Assembly: GCF_016862175.1 (NCBI RefSeq)
Contig: NZ_BOML01000094.1
Span: 1-42,284 of the forward strand
Length of the DNA: 42,284 nt
Direction of reading: 5' to 3'
Source of the DNA: Paractinoplanes durhamensis
Lineage (GTDB): Bacteria; Actinomycetota; Actinomycetes; Mycobacteriales; Micromonosporaceae
Below, piece after piece: positions 7,780 through 14,880 of this stretch; the first letter of the stretch is position 1; every line of letters begins with the position of its first letter. The notes below the pieces were generated by a model, which did not search any database, was not told the DNA's origin, and worked only from the letters and a program-made list of their open reading frames with translations. Both the position numbers and the translations under genes were made by a program.

Positions 7780-8096
7780 TCAGCGCCTCAGCAACCGCCG
7801 CCACCAGGGATAATCCTCGTCCGGATTGACGGTCCACCGGACCTTGCCGGTGGCGTCCCGGTCGACGAAGAGGTGATGATTCCCGGCCCCGATGGCCCGG
7901 ATGCGTAGCGGGCATCCTCGGCGAACTTGCGATCGGCGTGATCCAGAACCTTACGGAGCGCCGGCACGAGGTCGCGCCGCAAGGAGTAAGCGAGCAGCCC
8001 GCACACGCGGTCGCGTCAACCTCCACCAGCCGCCGGATCTCACCCTTATCCACCACCGAATGGTCCAACAGCCGCCACCCGGCGACCGGGTTACGG
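7780..8096 (-). pseudogene. Frameshifted remnant of a small conserved gene
   Basis: Three consecutive segments in different minus-strand frames each have strong coding character and join into one plausible protein. Segment 1, read leftwards from about 8096, contains NPVAGWRLLDHSVVDKGEIR then RLVEVDATACAG. Segment 2, after a shift near 8000, contains LLAYSLRRDLVPALRKVLDH then ADRKFAEDA. Segment 3, after a second shift near 7905, contains PLRIRAIGAGNHHLFVDRDA then TGKVRWTVNPDEDYPWWRRL and stops at TGA (7782-7780). There is no ATG or GTG start; segment 1 runs directly out of the 3' end of the vapC gene, so the 5' part is probably lost. Family unknown. A sequencing error is an alternative explanation for the shifts. 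Confidence 0.5.
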
Positions 8097-8507
8097 TCAG
8101 TCCTGGCCGGGACTCGCTACCGGCATTCCGGCGATCTTGGCGCATTCGAGCAGTCGCCGGTCGTACGTCACGAACGCGATGAGTTCGGAGCCGGACTCGT
8201 TGGCGAGAACCTGAGCGGTAGCGAGATGGATCGCGTCCAGACTGCGCAACATCGGCTCGGTGAACGCTGCCGCGGTCGCCCGGATCGTGCTGTCGATCTC
8301 CATCCGAAAGAGCCGGCTGACCGCCGCCGGTACGCCGCTCAAGGCCTGCGGGGCCGATCGGCGCAGCGCCCTCGGTACCTCCACCTCGACGAGAGCGGAG
8401 GAGACCAGCGGCACCTTGTCGTGGTTGTTGAGCCAGGTGACGAGGTCGGCGCTGTGCGCCTCCTGCCGCACCAGCTTGACGACGGCGGCGGAATCGAGGT
8501 AGATCAC
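8097..8507 (-). CDS. PIN-domain toxin (VapC family)
   Basis: A 136-residue PIN-fold ribonuclease. The acidic residues expected around the Mg/Mn site are visible: Asp5 (MIYLDSAAVVKL), Glu41 or Glu43 (SALVEVEVPRAL), Asp91 (RSLDAIHLATA) and Asp116 (FVTYDRRLL). Length and motif order are normal for VapC, which usually cleaves tRNA or rRNA and is held inactive by a co-expressed antitoxin. The start is GTG at 8507, overlapping the antitoxin stop by 4 bases (GTGA), so the two genes are translationally coupled. The actual RNA target cannot be read from sequence. The gene ends directly against a decayed gene remnant. Confidence 0.9.
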   Translation of the reverse strand: MIYLDSAAVVKLVRQEAHSADLVTWLNNHDKVPLVSSALVEVEVPRALRRSAPQALSGVPAAVSRLFRMEIDSTIRATAAAFTEPMLRSLDAIHLATAQVLANESGSELIAFVTYDRRLLECAKIAGMPVASPGQD

Positions 8508-8782
8508 CAGCGCTCCTCATCACGCATCTCGGCGACCGTCGCTGCCACGTCTACAACGTCGTCACCTAGTTTTGGCGGAAGCGGGACCGGACCGCTCCCG
8601 GCCGGAGGGATCGCGCGTCCCGCCGCCACCAGCCGCGCAAGGGTCGACTGGTCGTCACCGACCGGAACGAGCCGGGCGATCGGATGCCCTCGATCGGTGA
8701 TCTCGACCGTCTCGCCGGCCGTCACCCGAGCCAGCACTTGGCTCGTGTTCTGGTTCAACTCCCGCACGCCGATGGTGTCCAT
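8504..8782 (-). CDS. Phd/YefM-type antitoxin partnered with VapC
   Basis: A 92-residue protein starting MDTIGVRELNQNTSQVLARV, the standard Phd/YefM N-terminal DNA-binding fold ('ELNQNTS' and 'GETVEITDRGHPIARLVPV'). The C-terminal part (about 45-92) is Pro/Ala/Asp-rich and would bind and block the toxin. ATG 8782 is chosen over GTG 8800 because the frame upstream runs through the palindromic operator. Such antitoxins repress their own operon, alone or with the toxin, by binding palindromes at the promoter, and a perfect one is present 10 bases upstream. Confidence 0.88.
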   Translation of the reverse strand: MDTIGVRELNQNTSQVLARVTAGETVEITDRGHPIARLVPVGDDQSTLARLVAAGRAIPPAGSGPVPLPPKLGDDVVDVAATVAEMRDEERW

Positions 8783-8792
8783 GACACCAGCG

Positions 8793-8809
8793 TAGAACAT
8801 AATGTTCTA
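8793..8809 (-). promoter_or_regulatory. 17-bp palindromic operator of the toxin-antitoxin operon
   Basis: TAGAACAT-A-ATGTTCTA is a perfect inverted repeat with 8-bp arms and a one-base centre, in an AT-rich island within very GC-rich DNA. On the minus strand it covers a likely -10 element (TATGTT, with CTGACC 17 bases upstream), so binding of the antitoxin complex would block the promoter. Confidence 0.75.
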
Positions 8810-8820
8810 TAACCGCCAGG

Positions 8821-9426
8821 TCAGCCGGCGCTGGAGATGATGTGGTGGCGGTGGTGGGGGTCGAGGCCTGGGGGCAGATCCAGGTCGCCGATGAGGGTGC
8901 CTCGACAGTCGTCGCAGATGCCGTGGGTCACGCCCGGCAGCAGGGCCGCCTCGGACTCCAGCAGGCCCAGCCTGCGGCATGCCTCCTCGACATCCACCCA
9001 GCCGTCGGCGTCGACCCGGGCGCACCACGCGCACATCCGGACCATCTCGCCACTGCGGCGGACGGCCGGGGCCGGGTCGAGCAGCGGGATCGGCGGGCGG
9101 GGCCCGCGGCGGGACACCGAGCTGACGATCTCGACCTGGTGGTACGCGTCGCCGGTGACCGTCGCCCTGATCAGCCGGCGCTCGCCGGGGGCGTCGCAGC
9201 GGTAGGTCAGGGTCAGCGGGCGGCCGTGGTCGCGGCGGGTCAGGTCGAAGATCGTCTGCCACACCACGACCAGCTCGGGGCTGCTGACGAACGCGTCCAG
9301 GCCCTGGCCGAGCAGTGGGGGTACGCAGCCGTCGCCGTCGTTGGCCAGCGCGAACTCGGCCCAGCTCGCGCCGACGCCGCAGAGCAGGTCATCGCCATCG
9401 AAGCACCAGCTGACGGCCATCCCCAC
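8821..9426 (-). CDS. PAS-like sensor protein with paired CxxC motifs
   Basis: About 201 residues, cytoplasmic. The first 110 residues look like the PAS-like module found in many proteobacterial and actinobacterial hypotheticals ('WAEFALANDGDGCV', 'VVVWQTIFDLTRRDHGRPL', 'TYRCDAPGERRLIRATVTG'). The C-terminal part holds 'CAWCARVDADGWVDVEEACR' (about residues 132-151) and 'GVTHGICDDCRGTL', giving two CxxC pairs that could form a zinc ribbon or redox site. Similar tails occur as add-ons in some histidine kinases, but no kinase domain is present here. The start may be GTG 9426 or ATG 9420; both have poor ribosome binding sites. It lies upstream of, and may not be linked to, the polyamine-type operon. 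Confidence 0.7.
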   Translation of the reverse strand: MGMAVSWCFDGDDLLCGVGASWAEFALANDGDGCVPPLLGQGLDAFVSSPELVVVWQTIFDLTRRDHGRPLTLTYRCDAPGERRLIRATVTGDAYHQVEIVSSVSRRGPRPPIPLLDPAPAVRRSGEMVRMCAWCARVDADGWVDVEEACRRLGLLESEAALLPGVTHGICDDCRGTLIGDLDLPPGLDPHHRHHIISSAG

Positions 9427-9454
9427 AGTCTCGCAAAAGATCAGGCCGAAGATG

Positions 9455-10270
9455 TCAGGTTCGGCTGGCGCCCGCGTCCGGGCCGGCCAGGCGCTGGGCG
9501 AACCACACCGGGAGCACCGACAGCACCACCAGGATCGCGGCCACCACGTTGACGACCGGGGCCTGGTTGGGACGGAACAGGTTGTTGAAGATCCAGATCG
9601 GCAGGGTGGTGACGCCGGGGCCGGCCGTGAAGGTGGTCACGATGATCTCGTCGAACGACAGCGCGAACGACAGCAGGCCACCGGCCAGCAGTGCCGAGCG
9701 GATCAGCGGGAACGTCACGTACCGGAAGGTCTGGCCGGGGGAAGCACCCAGGTCGGCCGATGCGTCTTCCAGCGAAACCCCGGTCCGGCGCAGCCGGGCC
9801 AGCACGTTGTTGTAGATCGTCACCACGCAGAACGTGGCGTGGCCGACGATCACCGAGAACAGGCCCTTGCCGATGCCGAGCGGCTCGATCACCGAGCGCC
9901 AGGCGCTGTCCAGCGCGATGCCGGTGACGATGCCGGGCAGCGCGATCGGCAGCACGATCAGCAGCGACAGGGTGTCCCGGCCGAAGAACTTGAAGCGCTG
10001 CACCGCGAACGCCACCATCGTGCCCAGGATCAGCGCGATCGCGGTGGCGCCGAGGCCCGCCTTCACCGAGGTCAGCAGCGCGGCCCGGGCGCCGTCGTTG
10101 GCCCAGGCCGCCGACCACCAGCGGGTGGTGAAGTCGTGCGGCGGCCAGGCGAAGGTGCGGTCGCCGTTGAACGAGTTGACCAGCACCAGCATCAGCGGCA
10201 CGTAGATGAACAGCAGCCCGAGCGCCATGAACGCGCGCAGCGCCCATCGCGAGAACCCCGACAGCGTCAC
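9455..10270 (-). CDS. potC: Polyamine-type ABC transporter permease (PotC-like)
   Basis: A 271-residue inner-membrane permease with six expected helices, the second permease of a spermidine/putrescine-type importer. The cytoplasmic EAA loop that docks the ATPase is visible as 'DASADLGASPGQTFRYVTFP' (about residues 180-199), followed by 'SFALSFDEIIVTTFTAGPGV', a phrase typical of PotC/YdcV. GTG 10270 is the start; it overlaps the previous gene's stop by 4 bases (GTGA). It is the last gene of the five-gene operon. Substrate specificity is set by the binding protein and is inferred, not shown. Confidence 0.88.
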   Translation of the reverse strand: MTLSGFSRWALRAFMALGLLFIYVPLMLVLVNSFNGDRTFAWPPHDFTTRWWSAAWANDGARAALLTSVKAGLGATAIALILGTMVAFAVQRFKFFGRDTLSLLIVLPIALPGIVTGIALDSAWRSVIEPLGIGKGLFSVIVGHATFCVVTIYNNVLARLRRTGVSLEDASADLGASPGQTFRYVTFPLIRSALLAGGLLSFALSFDEIIVTTFTAGPGVTTLPIWIFNNLFRPNQAPVVNVVAAILVVLSVLPVWFAQRLAGPDAGASRT

Positions 10271-11124
10271 AGCTCCTCCAACGCGCCCGAGCGGCGGACC
10301 GCGATCAGGTAGATGACCATGACCACGACCGGGACGGTGGCGATCGCGGCGGCGAACGGCAGGTTGTTGGCGGCGCCGATGTTCGCGTAGACCAGGTTGC
10401 CGATCAGCTGGTTCTTGCCGCCGACGATCTGCACGGTGATGTAGTCGCCGAGCGACAGCGAGAACGTGAAGATCGAGCCGGCGAAGACCGACGGGATCAG
10501 GATCGGCAGCACGATCTGCCGGAACGTGCGGCCGGCCCGGGCGCCGAGGTCGGCCGACGCCTCCAGCATCGAGTCGGGCAGCCGTTCGAGACCGGCGTAG
10601 ATCGGCAGGATCATGTACGGCAGCCAGAGGTACGACAGCACCAGGATCACCGCGAACAGGCCGTAGCCGGGTCCGTTGCCGGGTCCGCCGAGCAGCCAGT
10701 CGACCGGGCCGCCGTTGGCCAGCAGGATCCGCCACGCGTACGCCTTGACCAGGTACGACGCCCACAGTGGGGTGAGGATGGCGATGACCAGCCACTTGCG
10801 CGACCGCGGCGAGGCGACCTTGGCCATGTAGAACGCCATCGGCACGGCCAGGACCACGCAGATCACCGTCACCGCCGCAGCCACCCCGAGGCTGCGCAAC
10901 GTGACGTTGCGGTAGACCTCCTCGGTCAGGATGGTCCGGAAGTTGGCCACGGTGAACTGCTTGACGACCTGGCCGGTGAAGCTGTTGACCGTCCAGAAGG
11001 CGGAGACCAGCAGCACGGCGAGCGCGCCGAGGTAGGCCACCACCAACCACAGCAGAGGCGCCGAGAGCAACCCGGCGAGCCTCAGCCGTGGGTGGCGGTG
11101 GAAAAAGGACCCAAGAGTGGACAC
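10267..11124 (-). CDS. potB: Polyamine-type ABC transporter permease (PotB-like)
   Basis: A 285-residue permease with about six membrane segments, beginning GTG TCC ACT. The EAA motif reads 'EASADLGARAGRTFRQIVLP' (about residues 192-211) and is followed by 'SIFTFSLSLGDYITVQIVGG', characteristic of PotB/YdcU. It overlaps PotC by 4 bases, and its start lies one base past the stop of the binding-protein gene (TAATGTG arrangement), so translation is coupled across the operon. Together with PotC it forms the membrane channel of the importer. Confidence 0.88.
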   Translation of the reverse strand: MSTLGSFFHRHPRLRLAGLLSAPLLWLVVAYLGALAVLLVSAFWTVNSFTGQVVKQFTVANFRTILTEEVYRNVTLRSLGVAAAVTVICVVLAVPMAFYMAKVASPRSRKWLVIAILTPLWASYLVKAYAWRILLANGGPVDWLLGGPGNGPGYGLFAVILVLSYLWLPYMILPIYAGLERLPDSMLEASADLGARAGRTFRQIVLPILIPSVFAGSIFTFSLSLGDYITVQIVGGKNQLIGNLVYANIGAANNLPFAAAIATVPVVVMVIYLIAVRRSGALEEL

Positions 11125-11125
11125 A

Positions 11126-12322
11126 TTATCCCTTGATCGTCGTCCAGGCCTGGGTCCAGGCCGAGTAGTCCTTGCAGGTCACGTCGGTCCGGCCGTCCAG
11201 GCACCGGGCGATCGGGGTGGTCCAGTACCAGACGTTCTGGAAGTAGGCCTCGTCGTCGGCGTGGAACGTGGTGCAGAAGTTCTTGTCCGCGGTCTGCGCG
11301 CAGGCCAGCTTGTTGGCCGGCGCCTCACCGAACCACTCGGCGACGGCCGCGTTGGCCTTCGGCGAGATGATGTGGTTCATCCAGAGGTAGCCGCAGTTCG
11401 GGTGCTTGGCCTTGGCCGAGATCATCCAGGTGTCGGACCAGCCGGTCGCGCCCTCGGTCGGCAGGATCGCCTTGACCGGCGCCTTGTCCGCCTCGGCCAG
11501 GTTGGCGATGATCTGCCAGGTGGTGCCGAGCACCGAGTTGCCGGCCTTGAAGGCCTGCACCTCCTTGGTGTAATCCGACCAGTACTCGCCGATCAGCTCG
11601 TTCTGCTGGGTGAGCAGATCGGTCGCCGCCTTGAACTGGGTGTCGTCCAGCGCGTACGGATTCTTGATGTTGAGCTCGGGCTTGGTCTTCATCAGGTAGA
11701 GAGCCGCGTCGGCGATGTAGATCGGCGAGTCGTACGCGGTGATCTTGCCCTTGTACGGCGAGTTCGCGTCGAAGACCGCACCCCACGAGGTGGGCGCTTC
11801 CTTGACCACGTCGGTGCGGTACATCAGCAGGTTGGCGCCGCGGCCGTGCGGGATGCCGTAGGCCACGCTGTCGACCGAGTTCCACTGCTTGTTCTTCAGG
11901 CCGTCGAAGACGTCCTTGTAGTTCGCGATCAGATCGGTGTTGACCGGGGCGACGTCACCGCCGTAGATGAGCCGCAGCGACGCGTCACCGGAGGCGGAGA
12001 CCACGTCGTACTCGCCGGTCTTCATCAGCGTGACCATCTCGTCCGAGGTGGCCGCCACCTTGTTGTTGACCTTGCAGCCGGTCTCCTTGGTGAAGTCGGA
12101 GACCCAGTCGACGGTCTTGTCGGTGGAGCCGTCCTCGACGTAGCCGGCCCACGAGACGATGTTGACCTCGCCCTCCCCCGCACCGAGGGAAGCCAGCTTG
12201 TCGATCTTCGGGACGCTCAGGCCGCCCGGCCCGGAACCGGTGCTCCCGGAGTCGCCGCCACCGCAGCCGGCGAGCACGAGCACGCCGGCCGAGAGAGCTG
12301 CCAAAAAGAACCTATGCCGCAT
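11126..12322 (-). CDS. potD: Polyamine-type ABC transporter substrate-binding lipoprotein (PotD-like)
   Basis: A 398-residue lipoprotein: signal peptide with lipobox LAGC and acylated Cys20, then a Gly/Ser linker. The mature part is a type-II periplasmic binding fold of the polyamine group: 'VNIVSWAGYVEDGSTDKTVD' opens the domain, and 'SDEMVTLMKTGEYDVVSASG' and 'YGIPHGRGANLLMYRTDVV' follow. PotD/PotF-type proteins have the same 'W.GY' start and 'YDV..' segment. Four cysteines near the C-terminus could form disulfides. Context (an aldehyde dehydrogenase and a PucR regulator) agrees with amine uptake and breakdown, but the exact ligand is uncertain. The start overlaps the ATPase gene by 11 bases. 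Confidence 0.88.
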   Translation of the reverse strand: MRHRFFLAALSAGVLVLAGCGGGDSGSTGSGPGGLSVPKIDKLASLGAGEGEVNIVSWAGYVEDGSTDKTVDWVSDFTKETGCKVNNKVAATSDEMVTLMKTGEYDVVSASGDASLRLIYGGDVAPVNTDLIANYKDVFDGLKNKQWNSVDSVAYGIPHGRGANLLMYRTDVVKEAPTSWGAVFDANSPYKGKITAYDSPIYIADAALYLMKTKPELNIKNPYALDDTQFKAATDLLTQQNELIGEYWSDYTKEVQAFKAGNSVLGTTWQIIANLAEADKAPVKAILPTEGATGWSDTWMISAKAKHPNCGYLWMNHIISPKANAAVAEWFGEAPANKLACAQTADKNFCTTFHADDEAYFQNVWYWTTPIARCLDGRTDVTCKDYSAWTQAWTTIKG

Positions 12323-13349
12323 CTGCGTTCTCCTTCGATGAGGAAGAGGGGATTTCGATGACGTGCTCGGAATGCCAGCTCAGATGGACCGGCTTCCCCC
12401 GCAGTGAGGCCAGCGCCGCGGTCCCGGTGCGCTGGTTCTGTTCGACGACGGTGACCCGCACGCCGGCGTCGAGGTCGACGACGTAGCGGGTCACCGGCCC
12501 GGCGTAGATCACCTCGGCGACCGTGCCCGGAACGCCCTCTTCGGCGAGGGCGATCTTCTCCGGCCGAACCGAAAATGTCCCCTTTTTTCCGACAAGAGAT
12601 TCCGCCACCGACCCGGTCAGCAGGTTCGACGTGCCGACGAATCCGGCGACGAACGCGGTCGCCGGGCTCTCATAGACATCCGAGGGCGTCCCGACCTGGG
12701 CGATCCGCCCGGTGTCGAAGACCGCGACCCGGTCGCTCATGGTCAGCGCCTCGTCCTGGTCGTGGGTGACGAAGACGAACGTGATCCCGACGTCCCGCTG
12801 GATCTGCTTCAGCTCGACCTGCATCTGCTCGCGCAGCTTGAGGTCGAGGGCGCCGAGCGGCTCGTCGAGCAGCAGCACCTTGGGCCGGTTGACCAGGGCC
12901 CGGGCCAGCGCCACCCGCTGCCGCTGCCCACCGGACATGGCGGCCGGCTTGCGCGTCTCGAAGCCTTCGAGCCGCACCGAGGCGAGCGCGGCGAGAGCAC
13001 GTTCCCGGCGTTCCTTGCGGGACACCTTGCGCACCTTGAGGCCGTACTCGACGTTCTCCAGCACCGACATGTGCGGGAACAGCGCGTAGTCCTGGAAGAC
13101 CGTGTTGACGTCCCGCTCGAACGGGGCGAGCTTGGTGACGTCCCGCCCGCCGAGTTCGACCGTGCCGGCGGACGGCAGCTCGAAACCGGCGATCATCCGC
13201 AGCACGGTGGTCTTGCCCGACCCGGACGGCCCGAGCATCGAGAAGAACTCACCGTCCTCGATGGAAAGGTCGATCCCGGCGACGGCATCGACCGCTCCGA
13301 AGGACTTCCGCAGCCCGGTCAATCTGATTGCGGGCGTGCTCTCACTCAT
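12312..13349 (-). CDS. potA: Polyamine-type ABC transporter ATPase (PotA-like)
   Basis: A 345-residue ATPase energising the importer. Walker A is GPSGSGKTT (about residues 40-48), Q-loop 'VFQDYALFPHM', signature 'MSGGQRQRVALARAL' (about 140-154), Walker B 'VLLLDEPLGALD' and H-loop 'VTHDQDEA'. A C-terminal TOBE-like regulatory domain follows (about 240-330; 'FSVRPEKIALAEEG'). The 'SALD..LRE.MQVEL' and 'QRDVGITFVFVTHDQ' text places it in the PotA subfamily. The ATG at 13349 overlaps the aldehyde dehydrogenase stop by 4 bases (ATGA). Confidence 0.92.
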   Translation of the reverse strand: MSESTPAIRLTGLRKSFGAVDAVAGIDLSIEDGEFFSMLGPSGSGKTTVLRMIAGFELPSAGTVELGGRDVTKLAPFERDVNTVFQDYALFPHMSVLENVEYGLKVRKVSRKERRERALAALASVRLEGFETRKPAAMSGGQRQRVALARALVNRPKVLLLDEPLGALDLKLREQMQVELKQIQRDVGITFVFVTHDQDEALTMSDRVAVFDTGRIAQVGTPSDVYESPATAFVAGFVGTSNLLTGSVAESLVGKKGTFSVRPEKIALAEEGVPGTVAEVIYAGPVTRYVVDLDAGVRVTVVEQNQRTGTAALASLRGKPVHLSWHSEHVIEIPSSSSKENADAA

Positions 13350-14758
13350 GCGCTCACCATCACGAATCGCAGTTCGGTCATCTCCTGGACGGCGTACGCC
13401 GGTCCTTCCCTGGTGTTTCCGGCGTCGCGAAGCCCGCCGTACGGCTGCTGATCAACCCGGAAGGTCGGCACCTGATTGATCAGCACCCCGCCGAAGTCCA
13501 GCTCCCGCGCCGCCTTCAGCGCGGCGGCGAGATTCGCCGTGAAAACCCCGGCCTGAAGGCCGAAATCGCTGTCATTGGCCAGGACGATCGCTTCTTCCAG
13601 ATTTGTGTACGGCGTAACTGTCACCACCGGGCCGAACACCTCGCCGCGATAAACTGCCAGGTCGCGGGGCGGATCGGCGACCACCGCCGGGGTGATGGTC
13701 GTGCCGTGCCGCTCGCCGCCGCTGACCTCGGCCCCCGCGTCCCGCGCCGCCGCCAGCCACTCCTCGACCCGGATCGCGGCCGCCTCCGAGATGAGCGGCC
13801 CGACCTCGGTGTCCTCGTCGAGCGGATCGCCGACCCGCAGGGTGCCGACCGCGGTCCGGATCTCGTGCAGCAGCTTGTCGTAGATGTCCACATGGACCAG
13901 GACGCGCTGGGTCGAGATGCAGCTCTGCCCGGCGTAGGAGAAGCCGCCCTGCCGGATCCCGGCGACCACCCGGTCGAGGTCGGCGTCCGGTTCGACGATC
14001 ACCGGCGCGTTCGAGCCCAGCTCGAGCAGCACCCGCTTGCGCGGCGCGGCGTCCTGGATGCGCCGGCCGACCGGGACGCTGCCGGTGAAGGTGACCAGCG
14101 CGACGTCGGGGTGGGTGGCCAGCGGCGTCCCGGCGTCCCGGCCGGTGCCGGTCACCACCGAGATCCAGTCGGCCGGCAGCCCCGCCTCGACCAGCAGGTC
14201 GACCAGCCGGATCGCGGAGACCGGGGTCAACTCGGCCGGCTTGAGCACCACCGGGCAGCCGGCCGCCACCGCCGGGCCCAGCTTGTGCGCGACCAGGTTG
14301 AGCGGGAAGTTGAACGGCGAGATCGCGGCGACCACGCCGATCGGGTGGCGCATCGCGAACCCGAGCCGGCCGGCACCGCTGGCCGAGGCGTCCATCGGGA
14401 TCACCTCGCCGCCGAGCTTGCGCGCCTCGACCGCGGAGAACCGCAGCGTGTCGACGCAGCGCGCGGTCTCGGCGCGGGCGTCCCGGATCGGCTTGCCGGC
14501 CTCGCGGGCGATGGTGACCGCGAACTCCTCGGTGCGCTCGGCCAGCAACTCGGCGGCGCGTTCGAGGACCTCGGCCCGGCGGTACTGCGGGAAGTCGTTG
14601 CGGGCGAGGGCCGCCGAAGCAGCCGCCACCGCTTCGGCGACGTGTTCGGCACCGAGGGCCGGCACGCGCGCGACCGGTGTCCCGTCGAACGGGCTGAGCA
14701 CCTCGATCCACTCGTCGGCGCTCACCGGGCGCCCACCGATCCGGGCCGGCACCTGCAT
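13346..14758 (-). CDS. NAD(P)-dependent aldehyde dehydrogenase
   Basis: A 470-residue aldehyde dehydrogenase. Visible family features are the Rossmann/cofactor segment 'ISPFNFPLNLVAHKLGPAVA', 'VVLKPAELTP', 'FTGSVPVGRRI', the catalytic glutamate in 'LLELGSNAP' and the nucleophilic cysteine in 'YAGQSCISTQRV'. It also has 'EVFGPVVTV' and the C-terminal 'PYGGLRDAGNTREGPAYAV'. As first gene of the polyamine-transporter operon it probably oxidises an aldehyde made from the imported amine (for example aminobutyraldehyde or succinate semialdehyde); motif reading alone cannot choose. No aminotransferase or amine oxidase is adjacent. ATG 14758 is preferred to TTG 14761 because GGGAGG lies 8 bases upstream. 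Confidence 0.88.
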   Translation of the reverse strand: MQVPARIGGRPVSADEWIEVLSPFDGTPVARVPALGAEHVAEAVAAASAALARNDFPQYRRAEVLERAAELLAERTEEFAVTIAREAGKPIRDARAETARCVDTLRFSAVEARKLGGEVIPMDASASGAGRLGFAMRHPIGVVAAISPFNFPLNLVAHKLGPAVAAGCPVVLKPAELTPVSAIRLVDLLVEAGLPADWISVVTGTGRDAGTPLATHPDVALVTFTGSVPVGRRIQDAAPRKRVLLELGSNAPVIVEPDADLDRVVAGIRQGGFSYAGQSCISTQRVLVHVDIYDKLLHEIRTAVGTLRVGDPLDEDTEVGPLISEAAAIRVEEWLAAARDAGAEVSGGERHGTTITPAVVADPPRDLAVYRGEVFGPVVTVTPYTNLEEAIVLANDSDFGLQAGVFTANLAAALKAARELDFGGVLINQVPTFRVDQQPYGGLRDAGNTREGPAYAVQEMTELRFVMVSA

Positions 14759-14796
14759 CAAGGAGACCTCCCGGGTCGGCCGATGTGTTGCAGGAC

Positions 14797-14824
14797 ACCG
14801 TATGGGGATACGGTCACGACCGTA
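14797..14824. promoter_or_regulatory. Three ACCGTA half-sites between aldehyde dehydrogenase and PucR genes
   Basis: ACCGTAT (14797-14803) and ATACGGT (14808-14814) form a perfect inverted repeat around GGGG. The same ATACGGT arm pairs with a third half-site, GACCGTA (14818-14824), across AC. The three half-sites have alternating orientation within 28 bases, located midway between the diverging genes (starts 14758 and about 14881). They overlap TACGGT, a possible -10 element on the minus strand. This is a strong candidate operator for the adjacent PucR regulator. Confidence 0.6.
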
Positions 14825-14880
14825 AATGGACGCCGGAACAGTACTTACGCGCGGGCATTGTGCAGTCGTACAGTCTCGCG

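Noticed and set aside
7712..8068. Single-frame ORFs over the remnant beside vapC
   Set aside because: Each carries good coding character for only part of its length; the composite of three frames explains the region better.
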